A stretch of 64,000 nucleotides of DNA from positions 2,186,727-2,250,726 of the forward strand of contig OY723248.1 of the NCBI GenBank assembly GCA_963210315.1. The letters are read 5' to 3'. Positions 54,404-63,400 of the stretch are shown here, in pieces (positions within the stretch are counted from its first letter, which is position 1; the number at the start of each line of letters is the position of its first letter). Under the pieces are notes generated by a model. It was not told the DNA's origin. It saw only the letters and a program-made list of their open reading frames with translations, and ran no database searches. The translations under genes and the position numbers were made by a program. The DNA is from Rhynchopus euleeides (Eukaryota > Euglenozoa > Diplonemea > Diplonemida > Diplonemidae).

Positions 54404-56731
54404 ATGTCTCGTCGTCGTAGGATAAAAGACGACACAACAACGGAGGATGACGCAGAGGAAGATGATGACGGCGATGACGAGGAAGAGGGCAGTGATGAGG
54501 ACGAGCCGGACCAGAAACGCCGTCGCGTCACGGGGGGGAAGGACAAGAAGCCCTCAGCGAAAAAGGCGGCCGTGAAAAAGCCACCCCCAAAGAAGCCAGC
54601 AGCGAAGAAGCCAGCCCCCAAGAAGACAGCACCAAAGCCCGCGGGAAAATCGGAGAGCGCGCAGAAACGCCTGGACACGATAAAACTCAGAAAAACGGTG
54701 GAGGAAGCCGCAGACGAGGCTGCTGCCAAGAAGAGGATCTCCTTGGTAACAGCCAGGCAGCGGCTGCAGCAACTGGCGAGGTACGACGCCACAGTTGCTG
54801 CGGCCTACACGATCAAGTCGGTGGAGGACCTCCCGTTCGAAACTCGCACCATGCTGCTTGATGCAAACCCCCCCCGGACATTATCGGACGAAGTCCTGTG
54901 GTGCAACCTCTGTAGCATCGTCGTAAAGCATGCTGAATCGACAGTGGCAAAGAAACACGTGACCGACACGAAGGCGCACCAGACCACATCGAAGGAAGCG
55001 CCAGTGCAGGCGGCCCCCTGTGTTTCAACCACGAAGAGCGATCCCACGACCACCGCATCATTTCAAAAGGCATGGGCACTTGCCCTTGTGATTGCGGGGA
55101 TCACGCCTCACCAGGCGTCTATCCTTGCGCTGCCGATGACCACCCCTCTGCCGAAGCCCCGGACGCTGCTGGGCAAGGCCCCGCTGTTCGTCGCGGAGAT
55201 CCAGAAGAAGATCCGCGACTGCATCACCGGCCGGCCGGTGGCGTTGGGCGTTGATGGAACAGGCCTGCGGCATCTTGGCTTTGCCATCATGTCGGTCGTC
55301 GCCTACGTGGGAGGCAGGGGAGTGCTCCTCCTGTCGAAAGTGCGTGGTGACGGCGAGGTGCACAACGCAGAGGACGTCGGGGATGTGCTTGACGAGGTGC
55401 GGGAACTGTACGGCATTACCCGCAGTACAGTTGTCGCTGACTTCGGGTCGGTGAACGTCAAGGCGTTTGGCGACAAGAAGGAGGAGGGCATCTACTGCCT
55501 GGGCCACCACCTCAACGCAGCGTTGAAGCGAGCAGTGCGCCAGTCATACCCCCGGGCGTATGCCTTCTGCACGCTGGTGTCGCAGTTCTTCGGGTGCAAG
55601 TCGCGCCGGCACCGTTGGAAGAAGTTTCAGGCACAGGGGGCGGAGAGGATGCATGATGCTGCAACGAACATCCGTGACACTCATTTGCGTGTGCGCACCG
55701 CTCTCGACCGCGGAGCGGTGCGTGCGCTCCGCAAGCTTCTCCCATCCGTGAACGTCACAGATACCGATGCGGTGGTGCTGGAGCGGGCTGCCGCCTTTGT
55801 GGCGGAAACAGACGACACCCACGCCGCCAATGTGGAGGTGTCCAGCCCTCAGCAACCCGCCTCTACTTCGGACACTCGATGGGCAGCGATGTTCGACCTG
55901 ACAGTCCACCTGCAGACCCGGTGTGCGATGCTGCTGCAGTTCGTCAGCGTGGAGATGGCGAGGAAGAAGAAGCCACTCACTCTCAGGCAGCTCTCTGAGC
56001 ACATCCAGAAGGGAACATGGGAAGAGCACGTCAGCGAGACGGTGGCTGTGGCTGAGATGGTGGAGCCGGTGCTGTGGCTCGTGCGATGGGTGCAGAACCC
56101 GGAAGCCCGTCTGGGGCACATCAAAGTGCGGACTATCACGGAGGAGTACCAGAAGGTGGTGACGAACACCAGTTATCCTGCTCCTATCCGCACCTTGCTG
56201 AAGGATGCCTGGGAGTCTTGGCCGTCGAAGGCGAGGTTCGAGATGGCGCTCATCTTCGACCCGGAAACCGTGCTGATGGCTGACTTCGACGACTTCCCCG
56301 ACATCACAAACCAGCTGGTGTGGGCCGTGGATTTCCATGCCCTTGCTGACGACGAGTGCTGGGCGGAGTTCACACAGTACCTCAATGCCCCTGCCGAATC
56401 CCTGCAGACCGACACCCCGATTGCGTTCTGGCTGGAGAAGGGGAGGAAGCTGTTCCCCATCCTGGCGCCACATGTGGTGGCTTGGCTCCGCACGCCTGTG
56501 TCGGTCACACAGGTCGACAGTGTGTTTTCGACGGCAGAGTCCCGCAAGTCCAAGCGGGGGTCGAACATCTCGACGAAGACCTACGCGGATCGTCTGTTCT
56601 TGCAGCGGAACGGCGACCTCCTCGGCTACTTCGACAAGAGCAACCGGTTCGCAGAAGCCCTCGAAAGGGACTATGTCTCTGATGATTCCTCTGAGGAGGA
56701 CGAATCCGAGACTGAGATGGATATCATTTAG
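54404..56731 (+). CDS. hAT-like transposase
   Basis: 775 aa from the ATG at 54404 (MSRRRRIKDD); an upstream in-frame extension is rejected because it translates the copied leader segment. Order: acidic stretch (~20-45), a Lys/Pro/Ala-rich nuclear-localisation-like region (~46-85), a C-x2-C ... H-x5-H zinc-finger-like segment (WCNLCSIVVKHAES..HVTDTKAH), then a catalytic core with ALGVDGTGLRHLG (first Asp) and VVADFGSVNVKAFG (second Asp) and GHHLNAAL. It ends in the hAT dimerisation region DTPIAFWLEKGRKLFPILAP, VDSVFSTAESRKSKRGSNIS, TYADRLFLQRN and an acidic tail (DDSSEEDESETEMDII). Full length with no stops or frameshifts, so possibly still active. The third catalytic acidic residue was not pinned down. 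Confidence 0.88.
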   Translation: MSRRRRIKDDTTTEDDAEEDDDGDDEEEGSDEDEPDQKRRRVTGGKDKKPSAKKAAVKKPPPKKPAAKKPAPKKTAPKPAGKSESAQKRLDTIKLRKTVEEAADEAAAKKRISLVTARQRLQQLARYDATVAAAYTIKSVEDLPFETRTMLLDANPPRTLSDEVLWCNLCSIVVKHAESTVAKKHVTDTKAHQTTSKEAPVQAAPCVSTTKSDPTTTASFQKAWALALVIAGITPHQASILALPMTTPLPKPRTLLGKAPLFVAEIQKKIRDCITGRPVALGVDGTGLRHLGFAIMSVVAYVGGRGVLLLSKVRGDGEVHNAEDVGDVLDEVRELYGITRSTVVADFGSVNVKAFGDKKEEGIYCLGHHLNAALKRAVRQSYPRAYAFCTLVSQFFGCKSRRHRWKKFQAQGAERMHDAATNIRDTHLRVRTALDRGAVRALRKLLPSVNVTDTDAVVLERAAAFVAETDDTHAANVEVSSPQQPASTSDTRWAAMFDLTVHLQTRCAMLLQFVSVEMARKKKPLTLRQLSEHIQKGTWEEHVSETVAVAEMVEPVLWLVRWVQNPEARLGHIKVRTITEEYQKVVTNTSYPAPIRTLLKDAWESWPSKARFEMALIFDPETVLMADFDDFPDITNQLVWAVDFHALADDECWAEFTQYLNAPAESLQTDTPIAFWLEKGRKLFPILAPHVVAWLRTPVSVTQVDSVFSTAESRKSKRGSNISTKTYADRLFLQRNGDLLGYFDKSNRFAEALERDYVSDDSSEEDESETEMDII

Positions 56732-56959
56732 AAGGGGGGATGGGGGGGGGGGGGCGGCGTGCCAGGTCGTCTGTCCGTGATGTGGTTCCTGTGCTGTTCG
56801 GTGGGCGGGTGGGGGGGGGGGATGACGAATTCTGTCTCGATGTCTGATGACATCGAGGGTGTTGAAGGGACTGGGGGGGGGGGGGGCGATGAATCCTGAT
56901 GACGGACGAGTATGTGAAGGAATCTGACGAGGGCAGTGGTGTTCAAGAATAGTGCAACC

Positions 56960-57215
56960 CAGTAAGTATCGCATACGATAATCCCATTATCGTATACGAC
57001 CGGATACGATAATTATTATCGTATGCGATAACATACGATAATGGGATTATCGTATGCGATAATATACGATAATAATTATCGTATCCGTTCGTATACGATA
57101 ATGGGATTATCGCATCATACGATAATGGATTATCGTATGCGATAATAAATTATCGTATGCGATAATTTTCCGAAAATTATCGTATCTGGTATATGTGCGA
57201 TAATAATTATCGTTT
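56960..57215. repeat. Subterminal ATACGATAAT motif array
   Basis: More than fifteen copies of ATACGATAAT or its complement in both orientations and as palindromes (ATTATCGTATACGATAAT). A smaller set is at the left end (53925-54010). Likely transposase-binding sites of the hAT-like element, by analogy with subterminal repeats of Ac/hAT elements. Confidence 0.75.
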
Positions 57216-57229
57216 GCACTGTATGCCTA

Positions 57230-57353
57230 GGCATACAGTGCAAACGATAATAATTATCGCATACGATAATTATTATCGTATTCCCATTATCGTATATTAT
57301 CGTATACGATAATATACGACAATGGTGCGATAATTTTTTGAGATTTTCGGAAA
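57230..57353 (+). mobile_element. Truncated second left end of the same hAT-like family
   Basis: About 124 bases nearly identical to 53910-54035, starting immediately after the shared TA. The match ends after TTTTCGGAAAAC, just before the next element. Only the end is present. Confidence 0.85.
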
Positions 57354-57360
57354 ACGGCTA

Positions 57361-57835
57361 GGGCAGTGGTGGCTGGCTAGGGCAGTGGTGGCTGCGTACG
57401 CGTACGCAGCGTGATTTTCAAAAAGTGCGTACGGCGTACGCGTACGCGTACCGCGCTGCGTACGGCAGTCTATGGAGCACAGGAGACGGCCATGGCCGCA
57501 CACCAAATCCGACAGTCGAACTCAGGTGTACCAGGGGCAGCCTTCGAGCCTTCCAGTCGGAAGTGGTACCTTTTGCAGCATGCTTGCGGGTGTACTTGCA
57601 GGTGTTGCGAGTTATTCGCCACGTGCGCGGCAAGGAACCATCTGTGAAAGGCAAGAGCAAAGGCCAGGGCCCAGCCACCCGCTGGGTGGCCTACTGTGTG
57701 CTGAGAGACCAGGAATACCAGCCGTACGCAAAATCTGCGTACGCGTACGCAGCGCGATTTTCAGAAAGTGCGTACGGCGTACGCGTACGCGTACGCGTAC
57801 GCGTACCGTACGGCCGTACGCTGCCACCACTGCCC
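57361..57835. mobile_element. MITE with GGGCAGTGGTGGC ends
   Basis: Inverted ends GGGCAGTGGTGGC and GCCACCACTGCCC, TA-flanked (57359-57360 and 57836-57837). The left end is duplicated in tandem (a second start at 57380). Subterminal GTACGCGTACGC palindromic runs occur at 57398-57470 and 57722-57830. The central ~250 bases encode nothing recognisable. A 17-base G-run follows on the right. Confidence 0.7.
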
Positions 57836-58437
57836 TAGGGGGGGGGGGGGGGGGCTACCCTACCCTACACGGTGGGGTACGACAACCAGAGGGTAACCCT
57901 TTTCGGTACCCAAATCGGCCGAAAATCCGATAACGCATTTAGGTACCCTGGGTACCGAATTTAGGTACCCAGGGCATGGATGTATTCAGATCTTAATAAG
58001 AGAGGAATTTTTTTCGCCAAATCTACCTCCTCCTCCTCTTAGATTAAGACCTTAGTCCATAAACGGCCCAAAAAAGCCCAACATCTGAATCCCCTTAATT
58101 AAGGTCTTAAACCTCTTAGTGTAACCTCTTTAAGGTCTTACACTCAGAGGTTAAGACCTTAGTTCGATCTTCAGCAATATTACGTTGACAGCGGGTGAAC
58201 CCAGCAGGTTCCTGCACACACCCGCCCCCCGCGCCCCCACCACACGCACGTTCGTGCCCCCCCCCCCCCCACCACACACTCAGTTGACTCCAACACTCAC
58301 ATCCCCCACGAGGACTCTTATTTGCGTGGCAGCAAGTGGCAACATAGTGTGAGAGAAATGCCACACTGCAAAAGTACGCTTGAGTCACAGAGCGGCAGCA
58401 GAATACAGGTTGGAGTTTTGCCGCTCAGCGGATCATC

Positions 58438-61400
58438 TCACGCGGTGTACGCGTGTGCATTGATGGCAGAGACTGCCTCTTCGAAAGAAGCCAGCACATT
58501 CTTCGGGATGGTGGTGGGCTGGAGAATGTCGTCCTCCCACTCGACGACTTTCGGCCCAGTCGCAGCAGGATAGCCCTTCCGCAGGGTCCGGTCGAACTGG
58601 TTGGGTAGGTCCTGGTTGCAGGCATGGAAGAGGATTCGGGCCCGAGTTGATGCGTGCGCTGCCATGCGGGACGGGGGGAGCACACGGCGCGCGATAGAAA
58701 ACACGCTGTCACACCCCAGAGTCGATGCAGTCACCGCCAGCAGATCAAGGCACAGAGTACGCAGCGCGCACTCCCCGTAGTTCAGCCAGAAGGAGTCCAC
58801 ATCGCCCTTCATGCCCTCCTTCTTGGAGTGATCCACATACTCTACCCACGCCGCCTCCTCGACTTCACGGAACGCCGGAATCCAGGCAGTGATATCCTGG
58901 AAGGACATCAGGTTGTCAGTGTTCCCCATGATCTTGACAGCACGTGGGTTCACGTGTCTCATCGCCTTCCAGTAGTAGTACGACCCCTCCGACTTGTTCC
59001 CCCACCACCGCACCTTCAGCTCCTCTGAGAGGACAGCTGCGACTGGGGACTTGGCATCCAGCAGGTCTTCCAGGGACTTCTTTTCCCGCTCGAGAAATTC
59101 TTTCTCTTTTTCCGTCTTGGCGTACGCGATGTTGTCAAGGTCCTGAATCTTCCCCTCCATGTCACCCCAAACAGAGTGGCTGTGCGACTTCTTCGAGGGG
59201 GTGGTGTAGGAAGCCAGCAGCTCCATGATCGGCGAATTTGCCCGCTCCATCTCCAGCAACTCCTTCTCCAGCCGTGTGACCCCCAGATCCTTGAGCAGCT
59301 GGCCCAGCTTCCCCATGCTGGGTGTCGTACTGCCCTGTTGGAGCTCGGTGCTCACGAACACGAACAGCGCCTTCATGCGCTGGCGCACGTGGGTGTACAC
59401 TTCGATGCGAGACGAGTACCGAGTATCACCTGGGAGGGGGCACTTCACAGCCGGCACCTTCTCCTTTGTGTTGTTCTTTTTTGCAGCGTCGAGAACAGCA
59501 TGCGCTGCTGGAAGGATATCCTTGAGGGTGGTAGCGGTGGAGACTGCCTCGTTCGGCTGGCGGAGGGCTGCACGGATCTTCCCGGCGCACGATTCGAAGA
59601 GATCGGCTTCCTCCTGCGGCGTGCAGTCCTCCCTGAGTTCTTCGACTTCCCCGAGGATGGTCTCCAGCGATGACACAGCAACTCCGGAGAGACACTCCAT
59701 CTGCACTTCGACCCACCGTCTGTGCCGATACTTGTTCTCATCCCCGCCCAGCAAGTTGTTGAGTAGGCGGGACACCTCGAAGGCGGCACACCCCGGGAAC
59801 TTCTTCTCCAGGTTGGCCAGCATCCAGGTCTCGCAGACGTCGCCACAGTTGTTCACCAAGTGTGGGACGCACGACACGAAGGGGACACCGAATGCTTCGG
59901 CGAGTTCACGGCTTGCAGCTGCGTTGGACCCGCCCTTGTCGGATCTGATGAGGAAGGGGGGGGGCAAGCTGAGGCGCGTCAGCTCGCGCTTGATGTCCTG
60001 CGACAGCTCGACCCCGGTCTGGCTCCCCCTCCGCTCCTCCGGACGTATGAAGATCAGCGATGCGGCGAATCCTACAGCGCTGAGGATGATGGCCGTCGCC
60101 TTCGTGTCGCCAATCCCACTGTTGTCATGCGACATGCAGTACCTCCCCCCCTTCAGCTTGGCCGTGATGACCTTCTCGCTGTCCTTCGTCAGCTCGTCGC
60201 CCAGCTTCTTCACCAGCGGAGCAACCTTCGGGGGGTCCTTGGGGATGCGTGTGCCTGCGAGGCAGGAGAGTACACCCTGCATCGCGCCCGCTGTGATCCC
60301 CGTGTAGAGCACCCCTTTCGCGATTTTGTCATGCAGAGCGGTTTCACTCGCTTCAAATGCAGTCACAATTGTGACCTGCCCCTCTTCCCCCTTCTTCTGC
60401 CTTGATTTCTTCCCCACGTGCTTGCTGCCGGTGAAGTGGTCCCCCAGGTCGCCTGCCTGGACATGGGGCATCCACAACACCTCGCAGATATCGCAGGAGG
60501 GGACCTCCTGAGCCGCTGCGTAAACGCTCGTCAGCTGCTTGGAATTCCTGTAGTGTGATTTGATGTCGCCGACCTTCACGCAGACACAGTCGGTGTGCTT
60601 CTTCATCTCCCTGCGGAGAGCATCGCCCAGTACCTNNNNNNNNNNNNNNNNNNNNNNNNNNNNNNNNNNNNNNNNNNNNNNNNNNNNNNNNNNNNNNNNN
60701 NNNNNNNNNNNNNNNNNNNNNNNNNNNNNNNNNNNNNNNNNNNNNNNNNNNNNNNNNNNNNNNNNNNNNNNNNNNNNNNNNNNNNNNNNNNNNNNNNNNN
60801 NNNNNNNNNNNNNNNNNNNNNNNNNNNNNNNNNNNGTACGCAGCGCGCACTCCCCGTAGTTCAGCCAGAAGGAGTCCACATCGCCCTTCATGCCCTCCTT
60901 CTTGGAGTGATCCACATACTCTACCCACGCCGCCTCCTCGACTTCACGGAACGCCGGAATCCAGGCAGTGATATCCTGGAAGGACATCAGGTTGTCAGTG
61001 TTCCCCATGATCTTGACAGCACGTGGGTTCACGTGTCTCATCGCCTTCCAGTAGTAGTACGACCCCTCCGACTTGTTCCCCCACCACCGCACCTTCAGCT
61101 CCTCTGAGAGGACAGCTGCGACTGGGGACTTGGCATCCAGCAGGTCTTCCAGGGACTTCTTTTCCCGCTCGAGAAATTCTTTCTCTTTTTCCGTCTTGGC
61201 GTACGCGATGTTGTCAAGGTCCTGAATCTTCCCCTCCATGTCACCCCAAACAGAGTGGCTGTGCGACTTCTTCGAGGGGGTGGTGTAGGAAGCCAGCAGC
61301 TCCATGATCGGCGAATTTGCCCGCTCCATCTCCAGCAACTCCTTCTCCAGCCGTGTGACCCCCAGATCCTTGAGCAGCTGGCCCAGCTTCCCCATGCTGG

Positions 61401-63111
61401 GTGTCGTACTGCCCTGTTGGAGCTCGGTGCTCACGAACACGAACAGCGCCTTCATGCGCTGGCGCACGTGGGTGTACACTTCGATGCGAGACGAGTACCG
61501 AGTATCACCTGGGAGGGGGCACTTCACAGCCGGCACCTTCTCCTTTGTGTTGTTCTTTTTTGCAGCGTCGAGAACAGCATGCGCTGCTGGAAGGATATCC
61601 TTGAGGGTGGTAGCGGTGGAGACTGCCTCGTTCGGCTGGCGGAGGGCTGCACGGATCTTCCCGGCGCACGATTCGAAGAGATCGGCTTCCTCCTGCGGCG
61701 TGCAGTCCTCCCTGAGTTCTTCGACTTCCCCGAGGATGGTCTCCAGCGATGACACAGCAACTCCGGAGAGACACTCCATCTGCACTTCGACCCACCGTCT
61801 GTGCCGATACTTGTTCTCATCCCCGCCCAGCAAGTTGTTGAGTAGGCGGGACACCTCGAAGGCGGCACACCCCGGGAACTTCTTCTCCAGGTTGGCCAGC
61901 ATCCAGGTCTCGCAGACGTCGCCACAGTTGTTCACCAAGTGTGGGACGCACGACACGAAGGGGACACCGAATGCTTCGGCGAGTTCACGGCTTGCAGCTG
62001 CGTTGGACCCGCCCTTGTCGGATCTGATGAGGAAGGGGGGGGGCAAGCTGAGGCGCGTCAGCTCGCGCTTGATGTCCTGCGACAGCTCGACCCCGGTCTG
62101 GCTCCCCCTCCGCTCCTCCGGACGTATGAAGATCAGCGATGCGGCGAATCCTACAGCGCTGAGGATGATGGCCGTCGCCTTCGTGTCGCCAATCCCACTG
62201 TTGTCATGCGACATGCAGTACCTCCCCCCCTTCAGCTTGGCCGTGATGACCTTCTCGCTGTCCTTCGTCAGCTCGTCGCCCAGCTTCTTCACCAGCGGAG
62301 CAACCTTCGGGGGGTCCTTGGGGATGCGTGTGCCTGCGAGGCAGGAGAGTACACCCTGCATCGCGCCCGCTGTGATCCCCGTGTAGAGCACCCCTTTCGC
62401 GATTTTGTCATGCAGAGCGGTTTCACTCGCTTCAAATGCAGTCACAATTGTGACCTGCCCCTCTTCCCCCTTCTTCTGCCTTGATTTCTTCCCCACGTGC
62501 TTGCTGCCGGTGAAGTGGTCCCCCAGGTCGCCTGCCTGGACATGGGGCATCCACAACACCTCGCAGATATCGCAGGAGGGGACCTCCTGAGCCGCTGCGT
62601 AAACGCTCGTCAGCTGCTTGGAATTCCTGTAGTGTGATTTGATGTCGCCGACCTTCACGCAGACACAGTCGGTGTGCTTCTTCATCTCCCTGCGGAGAGC
62701 ATCGCCCAGTACCTTCCTCTGGGAGGGGGCAGGTGGGGGGTCAGCAGGGGGTGCGGCCGGCGCGTCGTCACCAACGTCCTCCGCCGGGGGATCTGCCAGG
62801 GCCCCCAGGTCCTGCGCGAGCTGCCTCCTGGCAGCAGTCTTCGCCCCCGCCTTCTTGCCCCGCTTCTTTTTGGGCTTTTCCTCCTCCTCCGTGCCTCTTT
62901 CGCCAGCCAGGATGCGGGCCTTGGCAATGGCTGTGGCCAGCTGGGGCTTCGTGCCGGCCGCCTCCACCCCCTCCGCCTTCGCCAGGTCCACCAGAAACGA
63001 CTTCGCCTTTTTCTGCAGCAACAGGGCTGCAGCATCTACGGCAACAGTTTGTGCCTGTGACAGCTCCGCAGTAATAGAATCCTCATCGGAGTCAGCCGCT
63101 CTCTTTGCCAT
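58438..63111 (-). CDS. hAT-like transposase with N-terminal SAP-like motif (interrupted by gap artefact)
   Basis: Read from ATG 63111 (MAKRAADSDED). The contigs meet at a 200-N gap with an exact 1,879-bp repeat on both sides (58757-60635 equals 60836-62714). Treating this as an unmerged overlap gives a single frame, complement of 58438-60635 plus 62715-63111, of 864 aa. Order: SAP-like helix pair (KSFLVDLAKAEGVEA..KPQLATAIAKA), basic stretch, a C-x2-C...H-x4-H finger (CDICEVLWMPHVQ..DHFTGSKH), MSHDNSGIGDTKA (first Asp region), LIRSDKGGSNAAA (second Asp), FVSCVPHLVNNCGD (the hAT C..H.LN motif), and a C-terminal dimerisation segment (DSFWLNYGECALR, LGCDSVFSIARRVLPPSR). Intact once merged. Clearly distinct from the transposase at 54404. 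Confidence 0.85.
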   Translation of the reverse strand: MAKRAADSDEDSITAELSQAQTVAVDAAALLLQKKAKSFLVDLAKAEGVEAAGTKPQLATAIAKARILAGERGTEEEEKPKKKRGKKAGAKTAARRQLAQDLGALADPPAEDVGDDAPAAPPADPPPAPSQRKVLGDALRREMKKHTDCVCVKVGDIKSHYRNSKQLTSVYAAAQEVPSCDICEVLWMPHVQAGDLGDHFTGSKHVGKKSRQKKGEEGQVTIVTAFEASETALHDKIAKGVLYTGITAGAMQGVLSCLAGTRIPKDPPKVAPLVKKLGDELTKDSEKVITAKLKGGRYCMSHDNSGIGDTKATAIILSAVGFAASLIFIRPEERRGSQTGVELSQDIKRELTRLSLPPPFLIRSDKGGSNAAASRELAEAFGVPFVSCVPHLVNNCGDVCETWMLANLEKKFPGCAAFEVSRLLNNLLGGDENKYRHRRWVEVQMECLSGVAVSSLETILGEVEELREDCTPQEEADLFESCAGKIRAALRQPNEAVSTATTLKDILPAAHAVLDAAKKNNTKEKVPAVKCPLPGDTRYSSRIEVYTHVRQRMKALFVFVSTELQQGSTTPSMGKLGQLLKDLGVTRLEKELLEMERANSPIMELLASYTTPSKKSHSHSVWGDMEGKIQDLDNIAYAKTEKEKEFLEREKKSLEDLLDAKSPVAAVLSEELKVRWWGNKSEGSYYYWKAMRHVNPRAVKIMGNTDNLMSFQDITAWIPAFREVEEAAWVEYVDHSKKEGMKGDVDSFWLNYGECALRXXXXXXXXXXXXXXXXXXXXXXXXXXXXXXXXXXXXXXXXXXXXXXXXXXXXXXXXXXXXXXXXXXXXVLGDALRREMKKHTDCVCVKVGDIKSHYRNSKQLTSVYAAAQEVPSCDICEVLWMPHVQAGDLGDHFTGSKHVGKKSRQKKGEEGQVTIVTAFEASETALHDKIAKGVLYTGITAGAMQGVLSCLAGTRIPKDPPKVAPLVKKLGDELTKDSEKVITAKLKGGRYCMSHDNSGIGDTKATAIILSAVGFAASLIFIRPEERRGSQTGVELSQDIKRELTRLSLPPPFLIRSDKGGSNAAASRELAEAFGVPFVSCVPHLVNNCGDVCETWMLANLEKKFPGCAAFEVSRLLNNLLGGDENKYRHRRWVEVQMECLSGVAVSSLETILGEVEELREDCTPQEEADLFESCAGKIRAALRQPNEAVSTATTLKDILPAAHAVLDAAKKNNTKEKVPAVKCPLPGDTRYSSRIEVYTHVRQRMKALFVFVSTELQQGSTTPSMGKLGQLLKDLGVTRLEKELLEMERANSPIMELLASYTTPSKKSHSHSVWGDMEGKIQDLDNIAYAKTEKEKEFLEREKKSLEDLLDAKSPVAAVLSEELKVRWWGNKSEGSYYYWKAMRHVNPRAVKIMGNTDNLMSFQDITAWIPAFREVEEAAWVEYVDHSKKEGMKGDVDSFWLNYGECALRTLCLDLLAVTASTLGCDSVFSIARRVLPPSRMAAHASTRARILFHACNQDLPNQFDRTLRKGYPAATGPKVVEWEDDILQPTTIPKNVLASFEEAVSAINAHAYTA
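60636..60835. other. Assembly gap (200 N)
   Basis: Exactly 200 N. The 1,879 bases ending at 60635 are repeated as the 1,879 bases ending at 62714, and the second copy starts at the first base after the gap. The repeat thus runs flush to both contig ends. Confidence 0.99.
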
Positions 63112-63400
63112 ATTGCGGCTGCTTGTGTGTGCCAGGTGTGGAAGTGAGGAACGCGCATACATACAAGCATGCAAAAAAGCGAATGTTATTTGGACCGTGC
63201 AGGCTTTTGCAGGATTGGGGGTGGGATGAGAGATTCCTGGGCTGATACCATCCTAGTCCGTCGAGCCGAGGTCAGTTTCTGAGCAAAGATGTTCTGTAAC
63301 CCCTTCCCAATAGGGAAACCCCTGCAGAAAAACTAAGGTCTTAGAATTAAGAGGTTAAAACGCGGAATCTCTTAATAAGGTCTGAATATATCCATGCCAG

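Larger units (their letters stand above)
53910..57227 (+). mobile_element. hAT-like DNA transposon, apparently complete (3.3 kb)
   Basis: Terminal inverted repeats begin GGCATACAGTGCAAACGATA at 53910 and end as its reverse complement at 57227; TA flanks both (53908-53909, 57228-57229). Encodes one long transposase (54404-56731). Both subterminal zones are dense in ATACGATAAT/ATTATCGTAT motifs. The CAGTG near the end fits the hAT terminal consensus, but no 8-bp direct target duplication is visible: the 8 bases outside CAGTG are TAGGCATA on the left and its reverse complement on the right. Confidence 0.85.
57971..63400 (-). mobile_element. Second hAT-like transposon, inflated by an assembly gap
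   Basis: Near its ends GGCATGGATGTATTCAGA (57973) and TCTGAATATATCCATGCC (to 63398) are inverted copies. Homology extends outward through GGTACC-rich sequence (57941-57972 and 63399-63440) for about 65 bases. Subterminal AAGGTCTTA/TAAGACCTT motifs repeat at 58045-58165 and 63330-63390. It contains one transposase gene on the minus strand. After removing the suspected artefact the element is about 3.35 kb. Confidence 0.7.
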
